Assembly (NCBI GenBank): GCA_039519185.1
Contig: CM076847.1
Span: forward strand, 86,338,360-86,402,359
Length of the DNA stretch: 64,000 bases
DNA from: Astragalus membranaceus
Lineage: Eukaryota > Streptophyta > Magnoliopsida > Fabales > Fabaceae
Reading direction: 5' to 3'
Part shown: positions 22,710 through 35,332 of the stretch, in pieces
Numbering within the stretch: the stretch's first letter is position 1
Layout: the number at the start of each line of letters is the position of its first letter
The notes under the pieces: generated by a model
Seen by the model: only the letters and a program-made list of their open reading frames with translations
The model's database searches: none
What the model was told of the DNA's origin: nothing
Program-made: the position numbers and the translations under genes

Positions 22710-23360
22710 TTTATGCTTTGAAAAGCATTATGTATGCTGATGTAGGATCGCATCTAAAAATACCTTCATGACTATTCATTATGACCACTAATTTGAAAAC
22801 CCGGCGTTCCGAGGTTAAAGGGAGCCCCTCTAAGAGCGGTCTAACGATTATGCACGAGGCCCCTTGTTACAAAATTGGAACTCAGCACCCAGCGTTCAAA
22901 ACAACCTCCGACCGAGGTCGTCGCAGACTCTCTTTGAACGAGTTCGATCTAGGCCGAGTCCCGGTAAACTGTTCGAGGAGCTGAAGAGGTCTTGGGGATT
23001 CCGATCGTCAAGACCGATGGCCGAGGCTGCCATCACCCTTAAGGGCGAGTTCGATCTGGGCCGAGTCCCGGTAAACTGCCCTAAAGGCGACGCACGTTAC
23101 TTGAGCAAAGTAAAAAACAAATGTACAAATTTTAACATGCAAGTGCAAAAAATAAAGCGCAACCGAGGTAAATAAAAACCGGAAATGTGGGCAGCTAAAA
23201 TAAAGCAAAAAATTACAGACCACCCCGGATTCGCCCGGGTCCTCAAGTTCAAAAAGACTTTCAAAAATTACAAGACGAAATGCCGGTTCCGCCTGGAACC
23301 CGAAACCTTAGTCAAACCGGGTTCACCCAGAACCCCGGAAACGTCTACCCCCAATCATGG
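22710..23360. other. E1 non-coding 3' region with a direct repeat
   Basis: Between integrase and the end of the antisense gene there is no frame of note. The sequence GAGTTCGATCTAGGCCGAG and its continuation through CCCGGTAAACTG is repeated at about 22940-22970 and 23046-23078, alongside several diverged GACCGAGG-type units. Confidence 0.6.
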
Positions 23361-23361
23361 T

Positions 23362-25787
23362 TTAAGCGCCGGATCGACGAGAGTAAATGATCACACGTTC
23401 ATTGGAAGCGAAGTCGATCTTGACGATCTCATTCCTCTCCACAGAATAATCAACGCTCAGCATCTCTCTATCAAGAGGAAGCGAAGGGTGAACCACGACG
23501 ACTTGGTCAAGAGGTTTGTTAAAGCCTTCCCCCGACATCCCAAGAGCCATCTCTGCTATATCGGCACTTTCAAGTTGGGCCTTCCGAGCTCTCTCTTTAG
23601 CCTGCCTCAGTTTCTCCTGGAGATCTGCAATCTGACTTTAGGGGTCGGTCCCCTCTTCCCGAGCTTTCTGAATAACGGCCTCAAGATCGGAGATCCGATT
23701 CCTCAAAGTCATAACCAACTCCTCAGCTTCCTTCTCTTTAGTCTCAAGCTCGGAAATCCGAAGCTCGAGCTCCTTAACCTTGTTGGAAGTAGAGTCCCAC
23801 TGGTTTTCAAGATCTCTTTTCTCCTTCCGAAGATTGGAGAGGTCTTTCTGAGCCGTCGCTAGAGTGGAAGAGAGCAACTCATATTTTCTCCTTTCCGCTT
23901 CCTTCAGATCTCACTCGCCATCTCTCTCTTTCAGGGCCCCTGAAATGAAAAGAATGCAAAACAAAGTTATAAATATAAAGTGACAAAAACAGCAAGGGAA
24001 GGAAACATCGGTTTCCCACAATCACCTTTGACTCGGGATTCTGCTTCCTCCCTTTGCATTTTGGAGACGTCGGCCAGAGGCCTAAAGAGTTTCGCTGCGG
24101 CTTCCACCGGTTCAAGCCGGTACTCCTCAAGGTTTTTTCTCAAAAAGTCGTCATCAATTGGGATATTAGAAGATCGGCGTCTCTTTGAGCCATCTTTTTC
24201 TTGACGGCCTTTGTTTGATACCTTGGGAGACCCGCCTTGGTCAGATCGCACCCTTTTGACCGGGGCTTGAGAGGGGGATGCATGAGTCTGATCTTCAACA
24301 CTCACAATAGTAATGGTGTTCATTGGCACAGGTGGTATAGGCTCATCCCGCCTAGGGGTTCCCTGAGGGATCGGAGGAGCATCGGAGCTGCCTTCGTGAA
24401 GGACGACCCTCCTTTTTGCAGCTGCCTTCAGAATGGCAACTTGTCAGGAGCCATTTGATCTGCAAAGAAAAACAAAAAGCTGATATTATGGATACCGATC
24501 ATGAAATAGGACAAAAGCAAAAAGCATATCTATTAGTATCCGACCCTATCGAGCACCGCTAAAACTTGTGACCTCGAGCCCGCCTCGACCAACTTCGCTG
24601 TATCGATACCAAATTTCTTCGGATCTCTCCAAGGAATCAGATCAGCAAAGTTCGTCAAGATCGCCAAAGATTCTTGGTCTTCGTCACTCAGCCTGCTTAA
24701 GCTGACTGTATAGGAATTTGGGGGGCGATTGAAGTGAGAAAGAGACTACCCGATGGGAAACTTAGTGGACTCCAGAGATTGTCCATCATCACTATATTTG
24801 CCGACGTAACTCACGGCCACGTCATTTACAGGCTCAACAAAGAAGAATCTGTCTTTCCAATTTCCCTTCAGGGAGTCGGAATAGAGCATGAAAATTTGGT
24901 GTTCCTTCTGGCCCTGAGGCTCACATGCTCCCACCGATCTTTAGACCCCTCCTCGTGCTGTCTATTTATTTCAAATAAAAAGAAAAACAAATTAACAGAG
25001 ATCGGTATCTCCAAATGAATGCACATCAGATCAAAAGCCTGCATGAAGGCCCAGGCATTGGGGTGGATTTGGGTAGGAGCGAGGTTCAGCCTTCCCAAAA
25101 CCTCCTGCTGCAAGGCGGTAAATGGGGGTCGGAGGTTTATAGTGACAAGCGTCACCTCGTACATCACGAACTTGAGGGCCGGTGCCCAAACGACGACATG
25201 CTGACCTTCTCCCATGCCTTCCGCTCTCCATATATGTCCTCTCCTACCGAAAATTATTTTAACAATGTGGCTCATATCATCTCCGGCCTTATATACAGAT
25301 CGGATCGCCATCAACGACTCTGACACCCAGGAATATTCTCGTTGAGTACTTAAAGGCAACAACAGGGGGACATCGACCAATCCGACCCCGGTGCTGGATT
25401 ACTCATCGGAATCGCCTTCAGCAGGACCTTTTCCTTTGTTCCGAACTTCAGGAAGGTCTTCTTCGTTATTCCGACTTTCGGCAAACCCTCCACTTCGGCC
25501 TCAACTTCGGCCTCGCTATCATTAGAACTCCAGCGAGAGTTGGTGCTCCCTTGTTCTCCCCCATCACCATCAGCATCGGACTCATCCAACTCAATGACCA
25601 CAACGTCTTTGGATCGGACCTCGCTTGCGCGACCCCCCTCCATCAGTTCAATATTAGGAATCTCGGGAGAGCGCTCTTCTGCTTGGAAGCTGTTGGGAGC
25701 CAAATTAAATCCCTCGTGAACATAGGGCTCAGCCGATCTAAGGTTATCAGTGCGAACTCCTTCCGAGTCTCTAGGATCGGAAGCCAT
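23362..25787 (-). pseudogene. E1 antisense extra gene (Transposase_28-like, coiled coil), decayed
   Basis: On the minus strand a coding unit begins at ATG 25787 (MASDPRDSEGVRTDN) with an acidic region (ELDESDADGD, SEAEVEAEVEG), shifts frame near 25390, continues with a domain resembling the plant putative gypsy-type transposon family (LRPPFTALQQEVLGRLNLAP, HPNAWAFMQAFDLMC, about 24880-25380), shifts again near 24930 (DSLKGNWKDRFFFV), then a basic segment (KRVRSDQGGSPKV, about 24240) and a long heptad-rich coiled coil (RKEKRDLENQW, KVKELELRISELETKEKEAEELV, about 23590-23880), ending at TGA 23362. Antisense extra genes between integrase and the 3' LTR are known in Tat elements; their role is unknown. 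Introns may separate the pieces, so some shifts could be splice sites. Confidence 0.65.
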
Positions 25788-26221
25788 CAGTTTGGCAACG
25801 TTTGGACGATTTATATCGATAACCCGGTGGGTTTGTTTTGTTTTAGCCAGATCGCACCTGCAGAAATAGGGGCATGTCAAGTCAAGTTTAAGCGTGAAAC
25901 AGTGGGTCCACAACCAAGTCGGAACCCGACCTGACGACCCCCACTCTGTATTTTTGAAAACGTGCAAACAGGAATACCGGCTAAAACATAAGGCGAAAAG
26001 AAAAAGAAACAGTGGAAGCACACTAACCTTGGAAATCGGAAGCTCGGCGGGGCTGAACTTGTTCGCGTGCTCTGACGACCACAATAAACTGAAAGGCAGA
26101 GACCCTCGCCACAGTAAGTTAAACGGGAAGCTCGGAGACCAAGGCACAAAATAACGATGTTAAGGTCGGTTCCCGGAGCAATTTGCAAAAAAGCCAGTGC
26201 AAATAAGTGAGTCCCTCACAC

Positions 26222-26231
26222 ATATTTATAG
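26222..26231 (-). promoter_or_regulatory. Candidate TATA box for the E1 antisense gene
   Basis: The minus strand reads CACTATAAATATGTGTGAG about 440 bp upstream of the antisense ATG at 25787. A leader with a candidate 170-bp intron (donor AAG/GTTAGT at 26027, acceptor CTGCAG at 25858) would connect them. This suggests the antisense gene had a promoter of its own, independent of the LTR. Confidence 0.4.
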
Positions 26232-26466
26232 TGTTCCATCGGCTACGAATTGGACCTGGGCCTAGACAACTCGTCCAGTCAAGAGCACCTTGTCAGGACG
26301 CGTCAATCGAGGCACCATCATTACGCCACTCCCCATCGAACGACGCGACCCATCAATAACATTGATGACAGCACTGGAATCAAAGCATCGCCATAATGAA
26401 AATACCTCGAGTCACTCGGCTTCGCTTTCTCTGAACCTCGGAAGGTCGCCACGTGTAATAGCCATC

Positions 26467-28573
26467 TGTAACACCCCGGTATTTCTATTTATTAAAAATA
26501 CCCAAGTTCACATTAACAATACATCAGAGATATTATTTCCTGTTCAGACACTGAATACCACTATGAATTTTTCGCTGATTAAAAACAAAACAGTCTTATT
26601 TACAAACAAGACCATACGGTACTCAGACCATACACTGTCAGCTACTAAAGTATTCAGCATCATACAAGAAAGTGGAAGAAAACATAATACTAAAGTCATG
26701 GTGTTGCGATACATAGACAGCAAAGGAAATAACAAATGACTTAAGCATAAATGCTAAGTCATCAATAGTCGCCCGAGCCCAACCTACTCGTGCCTCTTGG
26801 ATTTCCGCTGCCCCTGTGTCTCTGTAAAACAACAACATTTAAACAGTGAGATACAATCTCAGTGATTTCTACCGAGACCCCTACTAACTCTCTCGGTTCA
26901 ATTAATAATCCTTTTTAAATCAACACGACACCGACTGCAATAAAGTGCTAACCCCGGTGAACGTGAACAAACAAAGTGCGGCACCGACTGCAATAAAGTG
27001 CTAACCCCGGTGTATCGCACAGTACGACACCGACTGCAATAAAGTGCTAACCCCGGTGAACGTACAACAAACTCATGACATAACACCGACTGCAATCCAG
27101 TGCTAATCCCGGTGAACCCCCTTACCAATAGTACATTCTCCTATTGGCATGGAGCCTAGGGTGGGGGAGCATGACTGCCCCACCTAGTATATCGAACAAT
27201 GGGTCGTCACCCAACTCGATATATATAAACATATATCTACAATCATATGAACATTTAGTTCATTTAAATTATACTTTACCACGTAGGACTCATAATCTGC
27301 TTTGTTATCAATAAAACATATCCGCACACCTGTACTATTGTTCGGCTTTTCGAAAGAATTTCAACTTCAAAAGTATATTAGAAAACCCTTTTAAAACATA
27401 CCCAAAATCATGGCATTATAGGCCTAATATCATTATAGAAGGGTTAGGAAAGGATTGGGAGAGGATTGGAATCGAAACGGAATCATTTAGGCACTTTGAA
27501 AAATTTGGACAGAACCATGCGCACGGATCGTGCCCCTGGGACGCACGGGTCGTGCGCCATGTTAAGCATTTTAAAAATCTGAAACCGAACCAGGCGCACG
27601 GATCGTGCCCCTGGGACGCACGGATCGTGCTCATTTGACAGCATTGCAAAAATAGCCTTTTTCATGAAAATTCGCTTTCCGATTAATCCGAAACTCGCTC
27701 CGATCGATTCCTAACTCAAAAACAGATCATACCAGGCAATATTCCAGTCCAATCAACATCAAACAATCAAGCAAATCAATCAAAAACTCAATCTAGACGG
27801 ATTCTCATCCAAAAGCGTTATTTTTCGAAATAACAGTTTTTGACTCAAAACTCTCGAAATCATCCGACGCAACAAATCATACCAAAACGGAATAAACCTA
27901 AACGTGAGTAAAACTCACCCTTGAAGCGAGAGCCGATATCGAACCGAATTTGCCGAGACTTGAAAAACTCTCGAACGGAACCCTATTTCACCAAACCGCT
28001 TCAAACTTCGATTCGAACTTCACAACGCGATCAATCTACTCCTAGCTTCGATCCTAAACATAACCCAATCATCAATTTCATCATTTAATCCAAGATTTCA
28101 ACAATTTTCTCCCTCAAAACCCCTAAAATTCGTAGCTCCATAACTTGGGGAAAAACGGATGAAAACTTACCAAGCTTTGGGGGTTTGGCAATGGAGTGTA
28201 GATGATGATGGTGCTGAAATTTGGAGGGATGGGCTTCACCTTTTCTTCTTCCTTTCTCTTCTTTTCTCTTCTTTTCTTCCTCTTTTCCTCTGTTTCTCTC
28301 CTCTCTCTCGTGTACCTTTCTTTCTTTTAATTCTCTCACACTCACACACATTTATATTTATTAATATATAAGTGGTAACGTGGTCCAATTACCATATTGA
28401 TCTAAATCTCTTTTTTCGATTCCAAAACTTCCTTGACCCGTATTATTCGGTTAACGATCCTGTGACAGCCAATAATTAATTTTAGCACTCAATAATTTTA
28501 CCAATTAAATACGAAATTAATTCAATTGGGTTAACATCCAAATAATTCGATTAATTATTTTGAGGATGTTACA
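26467..28573 (-). mobile_element. Solo LTR of a Tekay-type chromovirus (E2, LTR A)
   Basis: The 2107-bp LTR starts TGTAACACC and ends GATGTTACA on plus, flanked by the perfect 5-bp duplication CCATC (26462-26466 and 28574-28578). It is nearly identical to the LTR at 33112-35243. Inside, a unit of about 40-55 bp with core CACCGACTGCAATAAAGTGC is repeated four times (about 26924-27117), and GCACGGATCGTGCCCCTGGG occurs in two related copies (27530-27620). Reading orientation of the parent element is minus. Confidence 0.88.
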
Positions 28574-28980
28574 CCATCCGAATACAAGCTCGCGCAGAGC
28601 ACCTAAAGTTCGGTTTTTCTAAAAAGGAAAACACGGGCCGAACCTCAAAGTACTCCGAGGCTGGAGACAAAACACTGACTATAGTATAAGCTCAGCCTCG
28701 GAAGCTGGGTGTGTTTTTCAGACTGACCAGACCGAATCGAGTTCAGAGGATACCTCAAACATGGACAAGGCATCAAGTCGAACTCGCCCTAGGGCAAACC
28801 GACTTGGGGGGCAACTGTTATGGATTGGGCCACTACAACATTGTGCACTAAGGCCCAATACCAAAGGCAAACCTACCAATCAATGGTGAGGATCAAATAT
28901 CTACATCCAATGGTTCCCGTTGATTCCCAAAACTTATAAATAAGCATCCAATGCTAGCATTAAAGGTACACACTTTCCAA
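28574..28980 (+). repeat. Duplicated E1 tail, polypurine tract and truncated E1 LTR
   Basis: From CCATCCGAATACAAGC this repeats the E1 sequence found again at 35244-35332 and 36548-36702. It includes the polypurine-type tract ACTTGGGGGGCAAC (about 28802-28815) and the first 165 bp of an E1 LTR (from TGTTATGG at 28816). The LTR stops at CTTTCCAA (28980), where the sequence passes straight into the antisense chromovirus pol. A few shared bases (CAA) at the joint suggest a microhomology-mediated junction. Confidence 0.85.
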
Positions 28981-31900
28981 AAACACATGATCACCCGACT
29001 CGAATTCTAACGGCCTTATCCTTTTGTCGGCATAACTCTTTTGCCTACTTTGAGCAGCTTTCATTCTTTCCCTGATCTGGCGGATCTTTCCAGTAGTGTC
29101 ATGAATCATCTCAGGTCCTAACAATCGGTTCTCAGCGACTTCCCACCAACACAATGGAGTTCTACATTTCCTACCATACAAGGCTTCAAAAGGTGCCATT
29201 CCGATACTGGAATGATAACTGTTGTTGTAAGAGAATTCCACCAATGGAAGATGATCCTCCCATTTCTTTCCGTTATCGAGTACCGAAGCCCTAAGCATAT
29301 CCTCTAATGTCTGGATAGTTCTCTCGGTCTGACCATCTGTCTGCGGGTGATAAGCGGTACTAAGAAGTACTTTAGTTCACAATGCTTCATTCAGAGCTTT
29401 CCAAAATCGAGAAGTGAATTTCGGATCTCGATCCGACACTATACTGGTAGGAACCCCATGTAACCTTACTATGTTCTTCAAATACACCTCAGCTAACTTG
29501 GATACTTTACTGCTCGAACGAACTGGAATAAAATGAGCTGATTTGGTTAACCGATCCACAACTACCCATATGGAGTCGTTACCGGCTTGAGACCTTGGCA
29601 ACGCCATTACAAAATCCATAGAAATGTCCTCCCACTTCCATACTGGCATGTCTAGTGACCGTAACAGACCAGCAGGCTTCTGATGTTCTATCTTAACTCT
29701 TTGACAAGTTAAGCATTGTGATACGAATTCAACAATTTCTAACTTCATTCCCGGCCACCAGTACATCTGTTTTAAATCTCTATACATCTTGGTGGACCCA
29801 GGATGTATGGAAAATAAACTTTGGTGTGCTACCTCTAGCACTTGCCTTTTAATATTCTCATCGTCGGGCACGCAGATCCTACCGTTGAAACAAATAACCC
29901 CATCACTATCTTCGGTAAAATCTGGCAACACTTTTTGTGATTGTAGTTTCACATCAACTTCCCGTGCTAAGCGAATAGAATCCCTTAACGAGCTAGAGAT
30001 CCTCATATGGCTTAACACTAACCGGTCCTTCCTTGATCTTGCATTCAAATTTAAGTCTCTAAAGGACTCCAACAATTTCATTTCATGCATCATGAACTCC
30101 GCTATGTGAATGGATTTCCTACTTAGTGCATCAGCTACAACATTAGCCTTTCCCGGATGATACTTCAATTCGAAGTCATAATCCTTCAGAAATTCTACCC
30201 ACCTCCTTTGCCTGTTATTCAACTCCTTCTGATTAAACAAATATTTCAAACTTTTATGATCACTAAAGACTTCGAAACGAGACCCATATAGGTAATGTCT
30301 CCAAATCTTCAGTGCGTACACAATAGCTGCCAACTCCAAATCATGAGTCGGATAATTCTCTTCATGAGTTTTCAATTGTCTGGAGGCATAAGCTACAACT
30401 CGTTGGTTCTGCATGAGAACACATCCCAACCCCTTTCCAAAAGCATCGCTGTAAATTTGGAATTCCAAGGATGGATCTGGAAGAATTAGGATTGGAGCAG
30501 AAGTCAACCTAACTTTCAATTCTTGAAAACATTCCTCACAATCGGCAGTCCATGTAAACGGTTGCCCCTTACGAGTTAACCGAGTAAGTGGAAAGACCAA
30601 TTGTGAGAATCCTTGAATGAACCTCCTGTAGTAACCAGCTAGTCCCAAGAAACTTCTTATTTCAGTGACTGATGTTGGTCGTTCCCAGTTCAACACTGCT
30701 TCCACCTTACTGGGATCTACCGCAACCCCCGTTTGGGAAATCACATGTCCCAAGAACTTCACTTCAGGCATCCAGAAGTCACACTTTGACGGCTTTGCGT
30801 ACAATTTCTTCTCTCGGAGTACATTCAGAACAATGCGGAGATGTTGAACATGATCCTCAATGGTCTTAGAGTACACCAAGATATCATCAATGAAGACTAC
30901 AACAAACTGATCCAGGTAAGTGTGGAAAACTCGGTTCATGTAATCCATGAATACAGCCGGAGCATTAGTCAAACCGAAGGGCATCACTACGAATTCGTAA
31001 TGTCCATACCTAGTACGGAAAGATGTCTTCGGAATATCTAAGGCTCTTACCCTTATTTGATGATAGCCCGACCTCAGATCAATTTTTGAAAATACCACAG
31101 CACCCCGAAGTTGGTCAAGCAAATCGTCTATCCTTGGCAATGGATCTTTGTTTTTAATCATCACCTTGTTGAGTTGACGGTAGTCAATACACAATCTCAT
31201 GCTTCCGTCCTTCTTCTTAACTAGCAACACCGGAGCACCCCATGGAGAAGCACTCGGTCGGATAAACCTCTTTGATATTAATTCTTCAAGTTGAGATTTC
31301 AATTCCTTCAATTCTAAAGGAGACATTCTATAAGGAGCAATAGATATTGACCCCGTACCAGGAATCAATTCTATTGAGAATTCTACCTCTCGGTCAGGAG
31401 GTAGGGATGAAACTTCTTCTGGAAAGACATCTAGAAATTCATTTACCACTTGCACAGATGACAAGTCTAAACCCGTTTCAGTAGATGCAGACAACATAAT
31501 AAGAATAGCTTTCGCACCTTGGAATAATGACTGGCTTGCTTCGGTGTAAGAGATCGTTGCTTCAGAATCTTCCTTTGTCGATCCTACGGATTCGGAGGCG
31601 AAGCTAATGGTTCGATCGGCACAGTTGATTGATACATGATTTTCAGCCATCCAATTCATACCCAGAACAATGTCCATACTTCTCATAGGCAAGCAAATAA
31701 ATTTCACAACAAATTGTTTGTCGCCTATGACAAGTAGGCAATTTTCACACCATGATTGGGTCTGGACACGACCCTTGGCAGCAGTTAAAATAGTTATCGG
31801 TTCGGATAGCTCAGACAATGCTAGTCCCAACCGATCCACACACGCTTGTGATATAAAACAGTGAGTTGCACCAGAATCATATAAAATATTGACTGAGTTA

Positions 31901-32976
31901 TTAAAAAGAGATCCCGTACCCCTCAGAAGATTATCTGTAGGTGTGATGGTTCGACCATCCAATGTGTTGATCCGTCCTTGACCAGGAGCATTTGGTGCTC
32001 TTTGGAAATTCCTCTTTGATGGGCACTTATTTGCATAGTGTCCCTCTTCATTACAAAGATAGCACCGATCTGATCTTGGCGGACACTCTCCATGGTGATG
32101 TCTTCCACAAAGTCTACAATTCCTGAACTGTGTAGAATCAGACGATTGCACCTCCTTCCCTTTGTAATTACCTCCTTTCCCTGAGTCATGCCTGGGACCC
32201 ATCTGAGAGCTAGATGGCCCAGTGTTTCTCTTACTTTGATGGAACGCCTTTCTACTTGCATACAACCTTGCCAAATCACTTTCGGCAATATAAGCTTATT
32301 GAACCATGGCTGCATAGTTGGTCTTCGGAAAAGAACTAAGACTCTGAGCAATATCTTCTCTCAACCCATATTTGTACCTGTCAGTTTTCCATTGGTCATA
32401 GGGGGCATATCCAGCTAAACCGAAGAATTGATACAACTCTTCAAATTTAGCCGTGTATTGGCCCACGGTCAAGCCTCCTTGTGTGAGAGCTAAGAACTCA
32501 TTTTCTTTATCAAACCTCATAGCCGAGGGAAAGAATTGTTCCAGAAATGATGTTCGGAAATTTTCCCAAGTCTGGGGAGTTTCCATTGTCTTCATCATGG
32601 CCCTAGCATTTGTCCACCAGTTATTGGCCTCTCCCTTCAACATATGGGATGCCAACCTCAGCTTATCTTCATCGGTTACTTGCATTGTGAGAAAAATCTT
32701 TTCAATGTCATCTAGCCAATGCTGTGCTTTCATGACATCCGGCCCACCTCTGAACTCGGAGGGTTTCATTTTCAGGAATTCTGTAAAAATTCTTCTTGGG
32801 TTCACTTGTGGCTCTTGTGCTTGATGCTGCTGAGCATTTTGCTGTTGGATCTGTTGCTGCTGATGCATAAGCATCATGTCTTGCCTCATTTTCTGTTGGT
32901 TCTCGATCACATTTTGCATCCAGTCAAAATATGGATCAGCAACAGGGGGAGGAACTCCTCTACCTCTTCTGGCCAT
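28981..32976 (-). pseudogene. E2 chromovirus gag-pol, two in-frame stops and truncated 3' end
   Basis: On the minus strand a single reading frame runs from ATG 32976 (MARRGRGVPPPVADPYFDW) into the truncation at 28981, interrupted only by TAA at 32296-32298 and TGA at 29377-29379. Domains in order: gag capsid (LKMKPSEFRGG, HWLDDIEKIF, WENFRTSFLEQFFP), CCHC knuckle (CYLCNEEGHYANKC), aspartic protease (YDSGATHCFIS), reverse transcriptase (DYRQLNKVMIKNK, SKIDLRSGYHQIRV, catalytic VVFIDDILVYSK), RNase H (IYSDAFGKGLGCVL, LSRKS), integrase (HPGSTKMYRDLKQMYWWPGM, MDFVMALPRS, VVDRLTKSAHFIPV, VSDRDPKFTSRFWKAL). It resembles the Tekay/Del chromoviruses. The chromodomain and 3' LTR expected after the integrase are missing, cut off at GDHVFLE. 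Few lesions mean a fairly recent loss of function. Confidence 0.9.
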
Positions 32977-33097
32977 GATTCTGCGAAATATGCACAAAGT
33001 ATTAAGTTGATCAAGCTCAATGTCAAATAGCATACTAAGAAAATCACGACTGAAGGAAGTAAAAGACTCTAATAGCTAAGTACGACTAGGTCGAACC

Positions 33098-33109
33098 GCT
33101 CTGATACCA
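33098..33109 (-). other. E2 primer-binding site (initiator Met tRNA type)
   Basis: The minus strand reads TGGTATCAGAGC two bases after the LTR end, the standard primer-binding site of Tekay-like and many Copia elements. It fixes the E2 orientation and identifies 33112-35243 as its 5' LTR. Confidence 0.85.
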
Positions 33110-33111
33110 AC

Positions 33112-35243
33112 TGTAACACCCCGGTATTTCTATTTATTAAAAATACCTAAGTGCACATTAACAATACATCAGAGATATTATTTCCTGGTCAGACACTGAA
33201 TACCACTATGAATTTTTCGCTGATTAAAAACAAAATAGTCTTATTTACAAACAAGACCATACGGTACTCAGACCATACACTGTCAGCTACTAAAGTATTC
33301 AGCATCATACAAGAAAGCGGAAGAAAACAAAATACTAAAGTCATGGTGTTGCGATACATAAACAGCAAAGGAAATAACAAATGACTTAAGCATAAATGCT
33401 AAGTCATCAATAGTCGCCCGAGCCCAACCTACTCGTGCCTCTTGGATTTCCGCTGCCCCTGTGTCTCTGTAAAACAACAACATTTAAACAGTGAGATACA
33501 ATCTCAGTGATTTCTACCGAGACCCCTACTAACTCTCTCGGTTCAATTAATAATCCTTTTTAAATCAACACGACACCGACTGCAATAAAGTGCTAACCCC
33601 GGTGAACGTGAACAAACAAAGTGCGGCACCGACTGCAATAAAGTGCTAACCCCGGTGTATCGCACAGTACGACACCGACTGCAATAAAGTGCTAACCCCG
33701 GTGAACGTACAACAAACTCATGACATAACACCGACTGCAATCCAGTGCTAATCCCGGTGAACCCCCTTACCAATAGTACATTCTCCTATTGGCACGGAGC
33801 CTAGGGTGGGGGAGCATGACTGCCCCACCTAGTATGTCGAACAATGGGTCGTCACCCAACTCGATATATATAAACATATATCTACAATCATATGAACATT
33901 TAGTTCATTTAAATTATACTTTACCACGTAGGACTCATAATCTGCTTTGTTATCAATAAAACATATCCGCACACCTGTACTATTGTTCGGCTTTTCGAAA
34001 GAATTTCAACTTCAAAAGTATATTAGAAAACCCTTTTAAAACATACCCAAAATCATGGCATTATAGGCCTAATATCATTATAGAAGGGTTAGGAAAGGAT
34101 TGGGAGAGGATTGGAATCGAAACGGAATCATTTAGGCACTTTGAAAAATTTGGACAGAACCATGCGCACGGATCGTGCCCCTGGGACGCACGGGTCGTGC
34201 GCCATGTTAAGCATTTTAAAAATCTGAAACCGAACCAGGCGCACGGATCGTGCCCCTGGGACGCACGGATCGTGCTCATTTGACAGCATTGCAAAAATAG
34301 CATTTTTCATGAAAATTCGCTTTCCGATTAATCCGAAACTCGCTCCGATCGATTCCTAACTCAAAAACAGATCATACCAGGCAATATTCCAGTCCAATCA
34401 ACATCAAACAATCAAGCAAATCAATCAAAAACTCAATCTAGACGGATTCTCATCCAAAAGCGTTATTTTTCGAAATAACAGTTTTTGACTCAAAACTCTC
34501 GAAATCATCCGACGCAACAAATCATACCAAAACGGAATAAACCTAAACGTGAGTAAAACTCACCCTTGAAGCGAGAGCCGATATCGAACCGAATTTGCCG
34601 AGACTTGAAAAACTCTCGAACGGAACCCTATTTCACCAAACTGCTTCAAACTTCGATTCGAACTTCACAACGCGATCAATCTACTCCTAGCTTCGATCCT
34701 AAACATAACCCAATCATCAATTTCATCATTTAATCCAAGATTTCAACAATTTTCTCCCTCAAAACCCCTAAAATTCGTAGCTCCATAACTTGGGGAAAAA
34801 CGGATGAAAACTTACCAAGCTTTGGGGGTTTGGCAATGGAGGGTAGATGATGATGGTGCTGAAATTTGGAGGGATGGGCTTCACCTTTTCTTCTTCCTTT
34901 CTCTTCTTCTTTCCTCTTCTTCTTTCTCTTCTTTTCTCTTCTTTTCTTCCTCAATTCCTCTGTTTCTCTCCTCTCTCTCGTGTACCTTTCTTTCTTTTAA
35001 TTCTCTCGCACTCACACACATTTATATTTATTAATATATATGTGGTAACGTGGTCCAATTACCATATTGATCTAAATCTCTTATTTCGATTCCAAAACTT
35101 CCTTGACCCGTATTATTCGGTTAACGATCCTGTGACAGCCAATAATTAATTTTAGCACTCAATAATTTTACCAATTAAATACGAAATTAATTCAATTGGG
35201 TTAACATCCAAATAATTCGATTAATTATTTTGAGGATGTTACA
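33112..35243 (-). repeat. 5' LTR of E2 (LTR B)
   Basis: The 2132-bp LTR is nearly identical to the solo LTR at 26467-28573, with about fifteen visible substitutions. The main length difference is an expanded CT-rich stretch near 34900-34950. It contains the same fourfold CACCGACTGCAATAAAGTGC array (33570-33762). It is followed by CCATC (35244-35248) and E1 sequence, as is LTR A. Confidence 0.9.
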
Positions 35244-35332
35244 CCATCCGAATACAAGCTCGCGCAGAGCACCTAAAGCTCGGTTTTTCTAAAAAGGAGA
35301 ACACGGGCCGAACCTCAAAGTACTCCGAGGCT

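Noticed and set aside
26924..27117. Four regularly spaced repeats that could suggest a CRISPR-like array
   Set aside because: The genome is eukaryotic, the array lies inside both LTRs of a retrotransposon, and spacers are themselves partly repeated.
27416..27665. Frames with repeated ASQGHDPCAWF / GARSVRL wording, also at 34061-34310
   Set aside because: They are translations of the short central repeats in the E2 LTRs and occur in both LTR copies; not genes.
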